64,000 bases of DNA from Ipomoea triloba (Eukaryota; Streptophyta; Magnoliopsida; Solanales; Convolvulaceae): NCBI RefSeq assembly GCF_003576645.1, contig NC_044924.1, forward strand, positions 28,353,536-28,417,535. Direction: 5' to 3'. Under the pieces are notes generated by a model that saw only the letters and a program-made list of their open reading frames with translations, did not search any database and was not told the DNA's origin. The position numbers and the translations under genes were made by a program. This document shows, one piece after another, positions 45,261 to 56,420 of the stretch (the stretch's first letter is position 1; each line of letters starts with the position of its first letter).

Positions 45261-45726
45261 ATGACGGCTGGGTCAGGTGGTGCTACGGCAGTGCTGCCGT
45301 GGTGGCCGACAGTAGGCGTCGTTCCAACGATTGGAGTGTCGTCGAATTTTGGAAATTTCATTATGATCTGAAAATTTGAATTGAGACAGGGGAGGCCGGC
45401 GGTGAAGATTAGAGATGTGAATTGGAGAAGGCTGGAAAAGAATGAGGGAAAACTCACATTAATTGGAAAATTCCTGAAGGAGAAGCATCAGATTGATGAA
45501 ATTAGAGCTAAGTTCAAGAAGATGTTCGTGATTGGTGATGCGGCTCACATTGGAGTGCTAGATACTCGCAATATTTTGGTTAAATTCACAGAGAAACGGG
45601 ATTGTATGGCAGTTTTGGCAAGGAACTGAATAGAAATTGGTGATAGGGTGGTGCAATTTGTGCGGTGGAGGTTTGGGCATAATTTGATTGAGTGTCGAAG
45701 GGTGAGGAATCAGAGGCCGGTGGAGG
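45261..45726 (+). pseudogene. LINE ORF1 fragment (DUF4283 type)
   Basis: From ATG 45261 (MTAGSGGATAVLPWWPTVG) the frame runs through one stop into RPAVKIRDVNWRRLEKN, KLTLIGKFLKEKHQIDEIR and VLDTRNILVKFTEKRDCMAVLARN, a further stop, then IEIGDRVVQFVRW. This is the DUF4283 RNA-binding part of plant L1-type ORF1. The frame is cut by the solo LTR at 45732, and no zinc knuckle, endonuclease or RT follows. Confidence 0.8.
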
Positions 45727-45731
45727 TTGGG

Positions 45732-47420
45732 TGATACACTCTCATTTGTACTTATTTTACTTGTGTTTTTATGTAGGTTTTATAGTTAATTGTGTGATAA
45801 AATGTTGTGTCCAATGCTTATTTCCTTGTTTTCATATTTTAAATGGTATAATGCTTGGTTTAGATGTTTTTGATGTGTTTAGAAGTGCATTAGAACTATT
45901 TGGGAGCAAAAGCCAATTCAAAGGAGCCAAAGAGTTGTAATTCCCGCTACCATGGCGACATCTTGGTAATCGGACCATATCTCTTCCTATGAATATCCAA
46001 ATGAGATGATTCTTGAGCCATTGGAAAGAAGACTTCAAGGGCTACAACTCTTATGAAGACATCAAAGTGTAGATCAAAAGGAAAACTGGTCAAAAGATCA
46101 AAGAGTTGTAATTTCTGCTAAATATGGCGACACCTCGGTAATTGGACCATATCTCAGCCTAGAAATATCCAAATGAGGTGATTCTTAAACCATTGGAAAG
46201 AAGACATCAAGGGCTACAACTCTTATGAAGACATCAAAGTGTAATTCGAAGGGGAAAAGGGTCAAAATCAGGATGCAAGTCGGAACTGCGTCACAGGAAT
46301 TTTCGACGCGTCGAACTCAACTTTCGACGCGTCGAAAATCCCAAAAATGAGGCAGAATAGCCTCGTTTCGGCGCTGTAAAGATTCGACGCGTCGAATGTT
46401 GGATTCGACGCGTCGAATGTCGCAGATCTGTGATTCTAAACTTCTAAAAATTGTCATTTTTGCCCTCCATTCTCCACCCACTATAAAAGCATCATTTTCT
46501 CTTCAAACCCTAAGCTTGGCTGCGGATTTTGGACAAAGGAGAGCAAGAAAGGGAAGCTATCATCTTCTCAAAGAGCTTGAAAGGAAAAATCAATTGGAGA
46601 AGAGAGATCAAAGAGAAGAGCTTGGAGGCATCATTCGGGAGAATTTCTTCCTCTCTTTTCTATTTTAAAGCTTTATTGTATATTTGTTGAATCTATTTTA
46701 GCCATGATAGGCTAAGCTTTCCTTTGGGATTTTTGGATTGATAAGTGTTTATGAACCTATGTGCCTAGTTCTTGAATTGCTTGAATGAAATATCTATTTG
46801 GGTTTATTACTTGTGTTGTAATTGTGGCTTAATTTCTTGATGCTTGTAGTTAAGGATCATAATTACTTGTTTCATTGCTAAATTTGTCTATGAATTAGAG
46901 CACCCACAATTGCACTTGATTCTTGTACCTCGAGAGAAGACATGTTGATTAAGGGATTTATTGTGAATAGCTCACGAGAGTGAGTATTCCAATTGTGAAT
47001 AGCCCACGAGAGTGGGTATTCCATTTATTGCTTGTTCTTGATTATATGTTGTGAATAGCTCACGAGAGTGAGTATTCCAATTACCATGTTTTGGGATTGA
47101 ATTACGAGAGTAATCTTTCCCTTTTAGATTGCAATCATCCACACTTGTTGAACCCGAATGATTATTTCACTTTAGATTGGCACTAGGTGATTAAACACTT
47201 TGACACCCAAAAATCCCGCTCTTAATCTCTTGTATATAAAAGTCCGTTTGCCTTGCTTCATTTATTTTATTTTCATAATTTTAGATAAATACCCATTGTT
47301 AACGTAGGAATAGCTTCTCCTGAATTAATTAGTAACTAGTGCTTAATACCCCGCTTCCCTGTGGATCGATAACCCCGGAATACTCCGGGTATTTGCTTGT
47401 ACCTAAAAATGCTATGACCA
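45732..47420 (+). mobile_element. Solo LTR of a Gypsy-type element, TSD TTGGG
   Basis: The 1689-bp block starts TGATACACTCTC and ends GCTATGACCA, with TTGGG directly on both sides (45727-45731 and 47421-47425). There is no internal region, hence a solo LTR left by recombination between two LTRs. It contains a roughly 165-bp direct duplication (45925-46090 and 46095-46260), four TTCGACGCGTCGAA palindromes (46300-46425), CACTATAAAAGCATC (TATA-like, near 46480) and three GTGAATAGCTCACGAGAGTG-like units (46965-47085). Confidence 0.9.
46300..46425. repeat. Four TTCGACGCGTCGAA palindromes upstream of a TATA motif
   Basis: Four 14-bp perfect palindromes in about 125 bp, ending some 60 bp before ACTATAAAAG. 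Position and repetition fit an LTR U3 enhancer-like block. Confidence 0.9.
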
Positions 47421-47543
47421 TTGGGGATAGTGTAGATAAGACACTACCATTGACAAACCTATCCAAAAGTGGATAAGCAAGACGAAGACAATGAAAAACC
47501 TATCCAAAAGTGAATTAACAAAACTTAAAGTAACTCTAACCAA

Positions 47544-47745
47544 AAGTAGTATCTACTATCTAAGCTAATATCATACCAACTACAATAAGTATAAATAAAT
47601 ATTTTTGGAAAAGTACAAACATTGATTTTAATGTCAACTCTAATGAACTTCTTCTATATAATCTTGTATTGATATACTTTGAATTATTTATTTAAATACA
47701 AATATTAAACATTAAATTGGTCGCGCAATGCGCGTGTAGAAATTA
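47544..47745. mobile_element. Possible small non-autonomous Helitron
   Basis: A TCTACTATCTAAGC-like start and, near the other end, the short hairpin CGCGCAATGCGCG, 8 bases before ATTAG, resemble Helitron ends. The terminal CTAG is not intact and the insertion site is not clear. Confidence 0.25.
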
Positions 47746-47828
47746 GTTTAATTACTAAAAAGGTGAAAAAACGTTGTATGCATAATAAATCAAAATTGGA
47801 ATTAACAATTCTTTTTATCAATTCAATG

Positions 47829-48050
47829 TATTGAAGTAGTATTAGTTGACATTTTCTTTGCTTGTTATGTTTTAATTTTATTTAATTTGTTTTGTTTGTT
47901 TTTTGTTCCCGGTTGGTTAGCTAGAAGTTTGGGCATGCATGTGCATGGTTGTTTCATCCCTTGTATTTATATCCTTCTAGATAGCAGTGTATGGTGTGAG
48001 ATAATCTACCATTTTAAGTTTTCTTCTCTTCCGCTGTTCAAACTTTATTA
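47829..48050 (+). mobile_element. Copia 5' LTR (222 bp)
   Basis: It runs from TATTGAAGTAGTATTAG to AACTTTATTA and is followed at once by TGGTATCAAGCC, the initiator-Met primer-binding site. TSD CAATG lies at 47824-47828. It differs from the 3' LTR at five of 222 positions by eye. Confidence 0.93.
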
Positions 48051-48087
48051 TGGTATCAAGCCAAATTAAAAATTTTTTTTCTCCCTT

Positions 48088-51000
48088 ATGGCTGAGAATC
48101 AAGTTCCAGCAGTTCCAGCCATTCGCTCTACGGTTGCTGCTGGAGATATCAATAGGCGAGCAAATGCTTCCTTCACACCTTTTAAACCCAATGTTCAAGA
48201 TGGTAAGCATTTTGTTTCCTGCCAGTCGCTTACTTGGATTATTGATACAGGTGCAACAGACCACATTGTGAATAATGTTACATATTTTTTGGATTCGAAT
48301 GAGGTGCGAAAAATCTATGTCATGTTGCCAGATGGAAATCATGCCATGGTTACTCATGTTGGTTGTGTGCGATTATCTATGAATATTATTTTACAAGATG
48401 TATTGTGTGTGCCTCAATTTGAATTTAACTTAATTTCTGTAAGTAAGTTGACTAAGAACATGGGTTGTTCTTTGGTGTTTCATGCTAATGGATGTGAAAT
48501 TCAGGCTGGTAGGGACCGGAAGATGATTGGTTTAGCTGAGGAGCGAGATGGGTTGTATCGTTTCCTAATGCCCGATGATGAGCCATGTCTCAATCAATCA
48601 TTATTTTCAAAAAAATGTTGCTATGAATGTTGTTAGTTTCTGATTTGAATCTTTGGCATTTTAGATTGGGTTATGCGTCTTTTCGCAGAATAATGGGGTT
48701 GAAAAGTTTAGATAATTCAATAAATTGTTCTCCAAATTTAGTTTGTGAAATTTGTCATTATGCCAAACAACGACGTTTAGCATTCCCTACTAGTGTAACA
48801 TCAACTGAGAGGTTTTTTGGTATTATTCATGTTGATACTTGGGGGCTATATAACATTCCCTCATTATATGGTCATCGTTATTTTTTAACTGTGGTTGACG
48901 ATTTTAGTAGGGCTACCTGGGTCTTTTTTATGTGCGCAAAGAAGGAGGCTCGACAATTGTTACAAAACTTCTGTCAATTTGTATCTACACAGTTTGATGA
49001 TAATATAAAGTGCATTCGTTCAGATAATGGGCCAGAATTTAAAATGAGAGAGTTTTATGGTTCACGAGGTATTGAACATCAGAGATCTTGTGTAGGTACT
49101 CCACAACAAAATAGTGTAGTAGAACGCAAACATCAACACATTTTGGTTGTGGCTCGGGCTTTGAGATTTCAGGCATGTTTGCCAGAAGAATTTTGGGCTG
49201 ATTGTGTTGCGCATGCTGTCTACCTTATTAACAGGTTACCTTCACCAATCATCAAAAATAGAACTCCATATGAAGTTCTTTTTCATAAAACCCTCCTTTA
49301 CACTACACTAAAAGTGTTTGGATGTTTAGCATATGCCAGTACATTGGTCTCAGGCCGTACGAAATTTTCTCCTCGTGCAAGAAAGTGTATTTTTATTGGG
49401 TTTCAAAAAGGCATGAAGGGATACAAGTTGTATGACTTACACAAAGAAGAGGTTTTTGTCTCAAGGGATGTTTTATTTCACGAGTTTATTTTTCCTTTAG
49501 CAGAAAAAAATCAAAAGACTATTTTAGAGGTTCCTCTACCAAATAAAATTATAGACCTTGGGGAGAACACAAGTATTTCAGTTGCAGGAGACACACCTAT
49601 GCAGACCACTACTCAACTTCCTGGTTTAGTGCAAGGGGTGGTTGAAGAAAGTAGTATGGGTGGCGGCATTTCCTCCTCACCTGACAATGCTCATTTCCTT
49701 GGTAATTTTTCATCACCTGGATGTAGTTACTCTCTCTCACCTGAATGCCAACAACCTGGTGATAATTTTGGTGTTGAAAATTCCACTTCTTCATATATGA
49801 GTTCTAACGGGCAAGATGATAGGATGCCCTATGATTCTAGTTCTCCAGCTCATGATGGAGAGCTAACTCATGATGGAGAGCCAGCTGACAGTGGGGGACC
49901 CATTTGTTCAGATGATAGTCATTCACAAAGCCTAGTACAACCACATAATGCAGAAGTTGTTCCAACACTCCGGCGTTCTACTCGTCACCGAGTGCCACCA
50001 TCTTATTTGAAGGATTATCATTGTAACTTAATATATGGCGGCTCTTCTAACTCATGTATACAGGTGCAGGGTACACCACATTGTATTTCCAAGGTGGTTG
50101 CTTATGATCGCCTTTCAAGTTCCCATAAGAACTATGTTTTGGCCTCATCTTGTGTCACTGAACCTACTAGTTATAATGAAGCTATGAAGCATGAATGTTG
50201 GCGTGAGGCTATGCGTGCTGAATTAGAAGCTCTTGATGTTAACAAAACATGGGTCCTAACAGATTTGCCCCTGCAAAACAGCCCATTGGTTGTAAATGGG
50301 TTTACAAGGTGAAACTTCGTGCAGATGGTTCCATAGAGCGATACAAAGCCAAGTTAGTGGCAAAAGGCTATACACAAACTTTTGGCTTGGACTATCTAAA
50401 TACTTTCAGTCCGGTTGCTAAGGTTACAACTATTTGTGCTCTTTTAGCTACTGCGGCTATGAAAGGATAGCATTTGCACCAGCTTGACGTTAATAATGCT
50501 TTTTTGCATGGGGACTTACATGAAGAGGTATATATGACTTTGCCACCTGGAGTTAAAGCAACAAAGTCAGGGCAGGTATGTCGATTAACCAAGTCTTTAT
50601 ATGGCTTGAAGCAGGCTAGTCGACAATGGAATATGAAACTAACAACTGAGTTATTATCTCAAGGTTTTAAACAAGCATCTTCAGATCATTCATTATTTAC
50701 TAAAGGGTCTGGCGAAACGTTTATTGCTCTTTTGGTTTATGTCGACGATATCGTGGTAGCTAGTGGTAATCTTGAAGCAATCCAGGGAATTAAGGCTCAT
50801 CTAGACTCAACCTTTCGAATTAAGGATTTGGGTCCTTTGAAGTTTTTTTTTTTAGGTCTGGAGGTTGCTCGGAGGTGTCATGGAATTAATCTCTCCCAAC
50901 GGAAATATGCGCTTGATTTGCTTCAAGAATCCAGTTTTTTGGGTAGTAAACCAATGGACAGTCCCATGGTTGTGACCACGAAGGTGCTGCATGCTGACAG

Positions 51001-51699
51001 TCCCACTCTTCGTGATGCTACCTGTTATAGGCGGATAGTTGGGAAGTTTTTGTATTTGACCATCACCCCCCAGACATAGCTTATGCTACCCAACAACTTT
51101 CTCAATTCATTGATTCTCCAACAGAAATGCACCTTCGAGCGGCTCATAGAGTGCTTCGGTATGTTAAGAAGTCACCAGGCCAAGGTATTTTTTATTCAGC
51201 TAATTCTGTTTTCCATATCAAGGGGTTTTCAGATTCTAAATGGGCTACTTGTCCGAAGACAAGGTGTTCTATTACTGGTTATTGCATTTTTTTGGGGGAT
51301 TCTTTAGTCTCTTGGAGATCGAAGAAGCAAGCAATTGTGTCACGATCTTCTTCCAAGGCAGAATATAGAGCATTGGCTACTGCGAGTTGTGAGATACAAT
51401 GGTTGGTATTTCTACTCAGTGACCTCGGTATAACACCGTCAGCCTCGGCCTTGCTATTTTTTGATAGTCAGTTTGCTATTGCTATCGCTATGAATCCCGT
51501 TTTTCACGAACGAACCAAGCACATTGAGGTTGATTGCCATTTTGTTCGGGAACGGATTCAGAAGGGTGTTTTGAAAGTATTACATGTTTCTAGTTCCAAT
51601 CAATTGGCGGATTTCTTCACTAAGCCTCATGCACCGGCGCTGTTTAATTTTTTCAAGTCCAAGCTGGGTATCCATTCCATCTATGATCCAGCTTGCGGG
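48088..51699 (+). pseudogene. Copia pol (protease, integrase, RT, RNase H), gag missing
   Basis: Pieces in order: 48088-48618, a short N-terminal segment that runs directly into protease (WIIDTGATDH) and LCVPQFEFNLISVSKL; 48627-50260, GAG-pre-integrase LWHFRLGYAS, CEICHYAKQ and integrase with HVDTWG, RSDNGPEF and QQNSVVERKH; 50260-51075, reverse transcriptase with [34 protein letters not shown] and LVYVDDIVVAS; 51080-51714, RNase H with SRSSSKAEYRAL and KHIEVDCHFVRE. Breaks: frameshift near 48620, frameshift near 50260, an internal TAG at 50468 where relatives have Trp, frameshift near 51070. The second His of the integrase zinc site is Tyr (RLGY). The capsid and CCHC knuckle, normally some 300 codons, are absent between PBS and protease. 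Confidence 0.93.
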
Positions 51700-51703
51700 G
51701 GCA

Positions 51704-51925
51704 TATTGGAGTAGTATTAGTTGACATTTTCTTTGGTTGTTATGTTTTAATTTTATTTAATTTGTTTTGTTTGTTTTTTGTTCCCGGTTGGTTAGCTAGA
51801 ATTTTGGGCATGCATGTGCATGGTTGTTTCATCCCTTGTATTTATATCCTTCTAGATAGCAGTGTATGGTGTGAGATAATCTACCATTTTAAGTTTCCTT
51901 CTCTTCCACTGTTCAAACTTTATTA
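51704..51925 (+). mobile_element. Copia 3' LTR (222 bp)
   Basis: TATTGGAGTAGTATTAG to AACTTTATTA, preceded by the purine-rich GCGGGGGCA and followed by the TSD CAATG (51926-51930). It makes the element 47829-51925 complete at both ends. Confidence 0.93.
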
Positions 51926-51989
51926 CAATGTGATGATCGACCCAAGTATATATGGATAGTCATGACTTTTTGAATGATGATACTTGAAC

Positions 51990-54645
51990 TGTTAGGACTC
52001 TAGTATTTGTGTTACACTAGGTCTAGTACTCTCTCTCTATATTATTGTTCTTCAGTCTTTCTGTTAATGTTACGTACGATATTTTCCCATCCTCATCTGG
52101 TATCAGTTGTATCCAGGTTAATCAATGGCAGCCCCTAATGATAATAGCAGCTCTGTTCCCGTTTCATCTGAACGGACTGTTTCCGGGCTTGCTCCAGTAC
52201 CGGTTATACCCGCGTACTCTAACCTCTCATCTGCCCATCATTCGGTCTCCCTAAAATTAACTCCCCGCAACTATCTCTTCTGGAGGACGCAGATGATTCC
52301 CTTCTTGCGTGGACAAGGACTTCTTGGTTTCGTTGATGGCACGTATGTCTGCCCAGCGGCTTCGGCGGTGGTGACAGCAGGAGCAATAGGAGTAGCTGCG
52401 GCGGCTCCACCGGCGGTTGCAGATTCCGGCGACCTGGCAGCCGCTCAGGCTTCGTGGCTTCGTCAGGACCAGGCTGTTCTGTCGCTCTTGATCTCCTCTC
52501 TCTCTGAAGAAATCATGAGCGTCGCAGTCGGCCGTTCCTCGGCGCGTTCGCTGTGGGCCGCGATCGAGCAGCAGCTGGGTTCGGCGACGCGGTCACGTGC
52601 GTTGCGTCTCCTTAATGAGTTGCAGTCCTTGCGGCAGGGGGATTCCTCCATTGCTGACTATCTTGGTCGCGCTCGGTTGCTGGTGGAGGACTTGGAGTTG
52701 GCCGGCCGGGAAGTCTCGCTTGACGATCAGAATCTATACGTCTTTCGCGGACTGCGGCCGGAGTTCCGTCCCTATGTGGCGTCGCTGTCTCGCGGTGCTC
52801 CGGTCTCCCTCACGGAGTTGGCAGATTTTTTGGGCAACCAGGAGTTCCTTTATGCAGACGATGGTGATGCGGCTCCAGTGGCGATGGCGGCTCGTCGCGG
52901 CGGTCGCGGTGGTGGCGGCAGTCGCGGACGTGGTTCCAGCGGAACAGGTGGCGGTCGTGGCCGGTCTGGTTCGTTTGGCCAGGGCCGTGGCCGTGGTTAT
53001 GGCGGCACTGGTGGTCGCGGTCGCGGAGGTCGGGGACGTACTGGAGTCCGTTGCCAAATATGTGATGGTCACGGCCATTCTGCTGTGACGTGTTTTCGCA
53101 GGTACTCTGACTCTCCGGGGCCACGAGCTAATATGGCGTACTCTGCTGATGATGCTAGCTCCTTTCATTCTCAACAGTGGTTTCCTGATACTGGGGCCAC
53201 CAACCATGCGACTCCGGATCTGTCTTTGATGTCCTCGGCGTCCACATATACTGGCGCGGATACGCTTCGTGTGGGCGATGGATCAGGTTTGCCTATAGTT
53301 AGCGTGGGTTCTACTTCGGTAGCCACTTCGTCTAGGTTGCTTGAGTTGAATGATATTCTGCATGTGCCTGGTCTTTCGTCGTCGTTATTGTCTGTTCAGC
53401 GATTTGCGAAAGATAATAACGTCTTTTTTGAATTCCACTCTTCCTGTTTCTTTGTGAAGGATGTTTCGACCAGGAAAACAATTTTTAGAGGTGGTACGTC
53501 GGGGGGCTTGTACTGTTGGCCTGTTTCTAAAGGTGGTCCTGCTGCGTTTGTTGCTGCTCGAGCGTCTCCAGCCGTGTGGCACAACAGGCTTGGTCACCCT
53601 CATCTGCGGGTCTTACGTCAAGTTTTAGTTTCGTGTCCTGTTAGTTCGTTTAAATCTACAGAATTGCACAATATTTGTGCTTCTTGTCAGTTAGGAAAGT
53701 CATCGCGTTTTCCCTTACCGCGTGTTGACCAGTCTAGTTCACATGTCTTAGAATTAATCTATACAGACATTTGGGGCCCTGCGCCTTTATTATCTGCAAA
53801 CGGTTTTCGTTACTTTGTTCTGTTTGTGGATGATTTTACGCGTTATGTTTGGTTTTTTCCTATGCGTGCAAAGACTGATTTATATAGCATCTTTGATCAT
53901 TTTCGTTTAATGGTTGAGCGTTCCTTCTCTCGCAAAATTATCTCTGTTCAATCTGATTTAGGGGGAGAGTATAACAAACTTCATGCCACTTTGCTTTCTC
54001 TTGGTATTCGACACAGGAGGTCCTGTGCGTATACACATGAGCAAAATGGTAGAGTCGAGCGTCGACACCGGCACATTGTTGAAACCGGGTTAGCCTTGAT
54101 GGCCCAGGCGTCTGTTCCCTCTCGTTTTTGGGACTACGCTTTTGAGGCTGCTGTGTACCTAATCAATAAGTTACCCACTCGTGTCTTGAATAATCGGTCT
54201 CCTCATTTCTGTCTCCATCGTTCTCCTCCCTCTTATTCGTTTTTGCGAGTGTTCGGGTGTCTTTGCTTTCCGTTGTTACGGCCCTACAATCGTAATAAAT
54301 TACAGTTTCGCTCCTCTCCATGTGTGTTTTTAGGATATCCTGAGTCGTACCGTGGCTATCGTTGTTTAGATCTTCATACTAACAAGGTATTTATCTGCCG
54401 TCATGTTCGGTTTGATGAAACCGTTTTTCCTTTTGCTGCTCCTCTTACTCCTGTGCAGGCTGATCCCCGTTCTGCTTCTGACTCACCGCCTTGGGGAGTG
54501 GCTTCTGTCTTGGTGCCACCCGATGACACGCCTGTTGAGGCGTCTATGCCGGACTTGTCTGCTGATAGTACTGAGGCTCTGGTTTCGGATTCCGTATCCA
54601 GTGAGCACACGGTGACTCAGACCGCGCGGCAGCCCTCATCTGAAC
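51990..54645 (+). mobile_element. Copia element truncated at its 3' side
   Basis: A short 5' LTR (about 51990-52095, TGTTAGGACTCTAG to CCTCA) and primer site TGGTATCAG at 52098 precede an open Gag-Pol frame. Homology ends near 54645, within the linker after integrase; RT, RNase H and the 3' LTR are absent. The frame then runs on by chance to a stop at 54734. Confidence 0.88.
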
Positions 54646-54734
54646 TTATTAATTATTTAGTACGGAGTAGGGATATTATTTTTTATATTCTTTTGGTAAC
54701 CTCAGTTACTATTAAGGGCGTGTGCACGGGATAA
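52125..54734 (+). CDS. Copia Gag-protease-integrase polyprotein, truncated
   Basis: The 869-codon frame is uninterrupted. Gag (about 1-330) has LTPRNYLFWRTQMIPFLRGQ, an RGG-rich linker at about 260-305 and a zinc knuckle CQICDGHGHSAVTC (C310, C313, H318, C323). Protease carries DTGA at 355-358. GAG-pre-integrase has WHNRLGHPH and CASCQLGK. Integrase shows acidic residues near 548, 611 and 645 (YTDIWGP, QSDLGGEY, NGRVERRH), and the C-terminal part VFLGYPESYRGYRC follows. From about residue 841 the protein no longer resembles Copia. The first half is GC-rich against AT-rich surroundings. Lack of stops suggests a recent insertion or recent truncation. The protein could make Gag particles in principle but cannot reverse transcribe. 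Confidence 0.9.
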   Translation: MAAPNDNSSSVPVSSERTVSGLAPVPVIPAYSNLSSAHHSVSLKLTPRNYLFWRTQMIPFLRGQGLLGFVDGTYVCPAASAVVTAGAIGVAAAAPPAVADSGDLAAAQASWLRQDQAVLSLLISSLSEEIMSVAVGRSSARSLWAAIEQQLGSATRSRALRLLNELQSLRQGDSSIADYLGRARLLVEDLELAGREVSLDDQNLYVFRGLRPEFRPYVASLSRGAPVSLTELADFLGNQEFLYADDGDAAPVAMAARRGGRGGGGSRGRGSSGTGGGRGRSGSFGQGRGRGYGGTGGRGRGGRGRTGVRCQICDGHGHSAVTCFRRYSDSPGPRANMAYSADDASSFHSQQWFPDTGATNHATPDLSLMSSASTYTGADTLRVGDGSGLPIVSVGSTSVATSSRLLELNDILHVPGLSSSLLSVQRFAKDNNVFFEFHSSCFFVKDVSTRKTIFRGGTSGGLYCWPVSKGGPAAFVAARASPAVWHNRLGHPHLRVLRQVLVSCPVSSFKSTELHNICASCQLGKSSRFPLPRVDQSSSHVLELIYTDIWGPAPLLSANGFRYFVLFVDDFTRYVWFFPMRAKTDLYSIFDHFRLMVERSFSRKIISVQSDLGGEYNKLHATLLSLGIRHRRSCAYTHEQNGRVERRHRHIVETGLALMAQASVPSRFWDYAFEAAVYLINKLPTRVLNNRSPHFCLHRSPPSYSFLRVFGCLCFPLLRPYNRNKLQFRSSPCVFLGYPESYRGYRCLDLHTNKVFICRHVRFDETVFPFAAPLTPVQADPRSASDSPPWGVASVLVPPDDTPVEASMPDLSADSTEALVSDSVSSEHTVTQTARQPSSELINYLVRSRDIIFYILLVTSVTIKGVCTG

Positions 54735-54959
54735 ATCATGTACTTGTGTATGTAATAACTTGCAAATCACATATGAGAGATATATACTGCAATAAGATGA
54801 TGATCCTACGTGACAAGCTCGATCGAAAGAATGTTGACAAAAATCAAATTCGTAATCTTTTAATACTCGTGAGAATTAATAGAGTTAGCAGTATTCAAAA
54901 AAAAAAAACTCGTGAGAATTATGTTTCACACACTTGACAGTACTCCTTCCGGGGCCCAA
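54646..54959. other. Junction DNA between the Copia stump and unit C
   Basis: AT-rich; it does not match the Copia or the segmental unit. A poly-A run sits at about 54898-54908. Confidence 0.4.
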
Positions 54960-56420
54960 AGATATATTTTTGACAGAGGTGTTAGTGCGCATCAATGTAA
55001 ATATTGTATAATATCAACGTGGCTAGTTTAGGCACTTGTTCCAAATCTTTTGCACTATTGGCATACTTTTATTCCATCGCCATGGATTTTCTTAGGCTTA
55101 ATCCATTGAATCAAGTTGAGCATGGAGAGTTTCTAAATGTTCGATTCAATGTTTAAATGTTGTGTGTTATGATGTACCAAGCATTATTGATTGGTTAGAT
55201 TCTTATTTATGTCATTTTAACTAAAATTGATTCTTTTCATGTGACGTTGGATTTACGTAGACATAGTTTTAAATTTAACATTCTAAAAAATCTTATATTA
55301 TTTAATGTGAAATGTACTTTATGTTTGCAGAACATATTCCCTCTTATATATGTATATATCAGTATATGTACCTTTTATCAAAGTATAATAGAAAGTACAG
55401 CTTTAAAAAAGCATACATCATTGTAAAATTTACTAACATTTCAATACTTGCATTATTAGAGTTATTTAATGTAATTTGAACTCTAGCTAAATTTAATGCT
55501 GATAACACATTTGGTCACAATTAAATATAATACTTAACTGTTTACATTTTCACTTTTTAGTCAAAGAGATCAAAATTTATACAAAAACGACAATACAAAC
55601 CCCTATTGAATTCACATCTTAAATATTCACGTCTTGATGTGGCACAACTTAATTAATTTTTTTATTTGATTAAGAAGTAAATCTGCCCCCACCCCCACTG
55701 TACTGTTAAAATGTTGTCACTTTTATTCATGAGATCAAAATTGAAACAAAAACAACTCTACGCACCCCTCCTAAATTCACATCTTAATTATGCACTTCTT
55801 GATGTGACAGACACAACTTGATTGTTTTTTTCTTTTCTTTTTTTTTTTTAATTAACCACCCTTTCCCGCACCTCTTGGCATGGCACAACTCTACGATCCT
55901 CTTTTTCTAACTCATGGAGATCAAGAGGTTGACAAACTCATGAGTAATTAATGAATATAAAAATTTATTTTTGGATGTGAACATAATAAGGTGAATTCAA
56001 GAGGGAAAAATAACATTTTTACCGATACAATAGTCACATATAATAAAATATGATCAATTTTAAAATTTATTAAACGACGAAAAAACGTAATATACATAAA
56101 TCAAAGTCGGAATTAACAACTCTTTTTATAAATTCAATATGATGATTAAGTGGATGGGCATGACTCTATGCATGATGATACTTGATCTTAATAGAATTTT
56201 GCATATTCTTTTTGTAATAAAGTAATATATGAAGTGCAAAAATTGCTAATTATGCTAAAGTAATGTTTTGGTTGAAATCAGTCATGATTCTAGTTTTAAT
56301 TTCTTTTTCACATATATTATGCTTATTTAATTTACTGCATAATATCTTTTCTTGCTCCAATACGTTCAAGAAAGAATCATTTATATGGATAAAAAAGGAA
56401 TAAAAAAAATTTATGAGACT
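54960..56420. repeat. Segmental repeat unit C
   Basis: Words in order: TTTTTGACAGAGGTGTTAGT, GGCTTAATCCATTGAATCAA, GGAATTAACAACTCTTTTTATA, GGATGGGCATGAC, GCATGATGATACTTGA, GAAATCAGTCATGATTCTAG and AGAAAGAATCATTTATATGG. It provides the empty site for the Copia in unit B. It is non-coding. Confidence 0.75.

Larger units (their letters stand above)
44540..51989. repeat. Segmental repeat unit B, split by insertions
   Basis: Legible parts: 44570-44940 (TTTTTGACAGAAGTATTAGT, TTAGGCTTAAATCCATTAAT), 47740-47828 (GGAATTAACAATTCTTTTTATC) and 51930-51989 (GGATAGTCATGAC, GAATGATGATACTTGA). They line up with C at 54960-56190. Between them lie the LINE fragment, the solo LTR and the Copia element at 47829. 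Confidence 0.7.

Noticed and set aside
52463..53207. Long antisense and alternate-frame ORFs within Copia gag
   Set aside because: Shadows of the GC-rich gag frame at 52125-54734, which alone has domain motifs.
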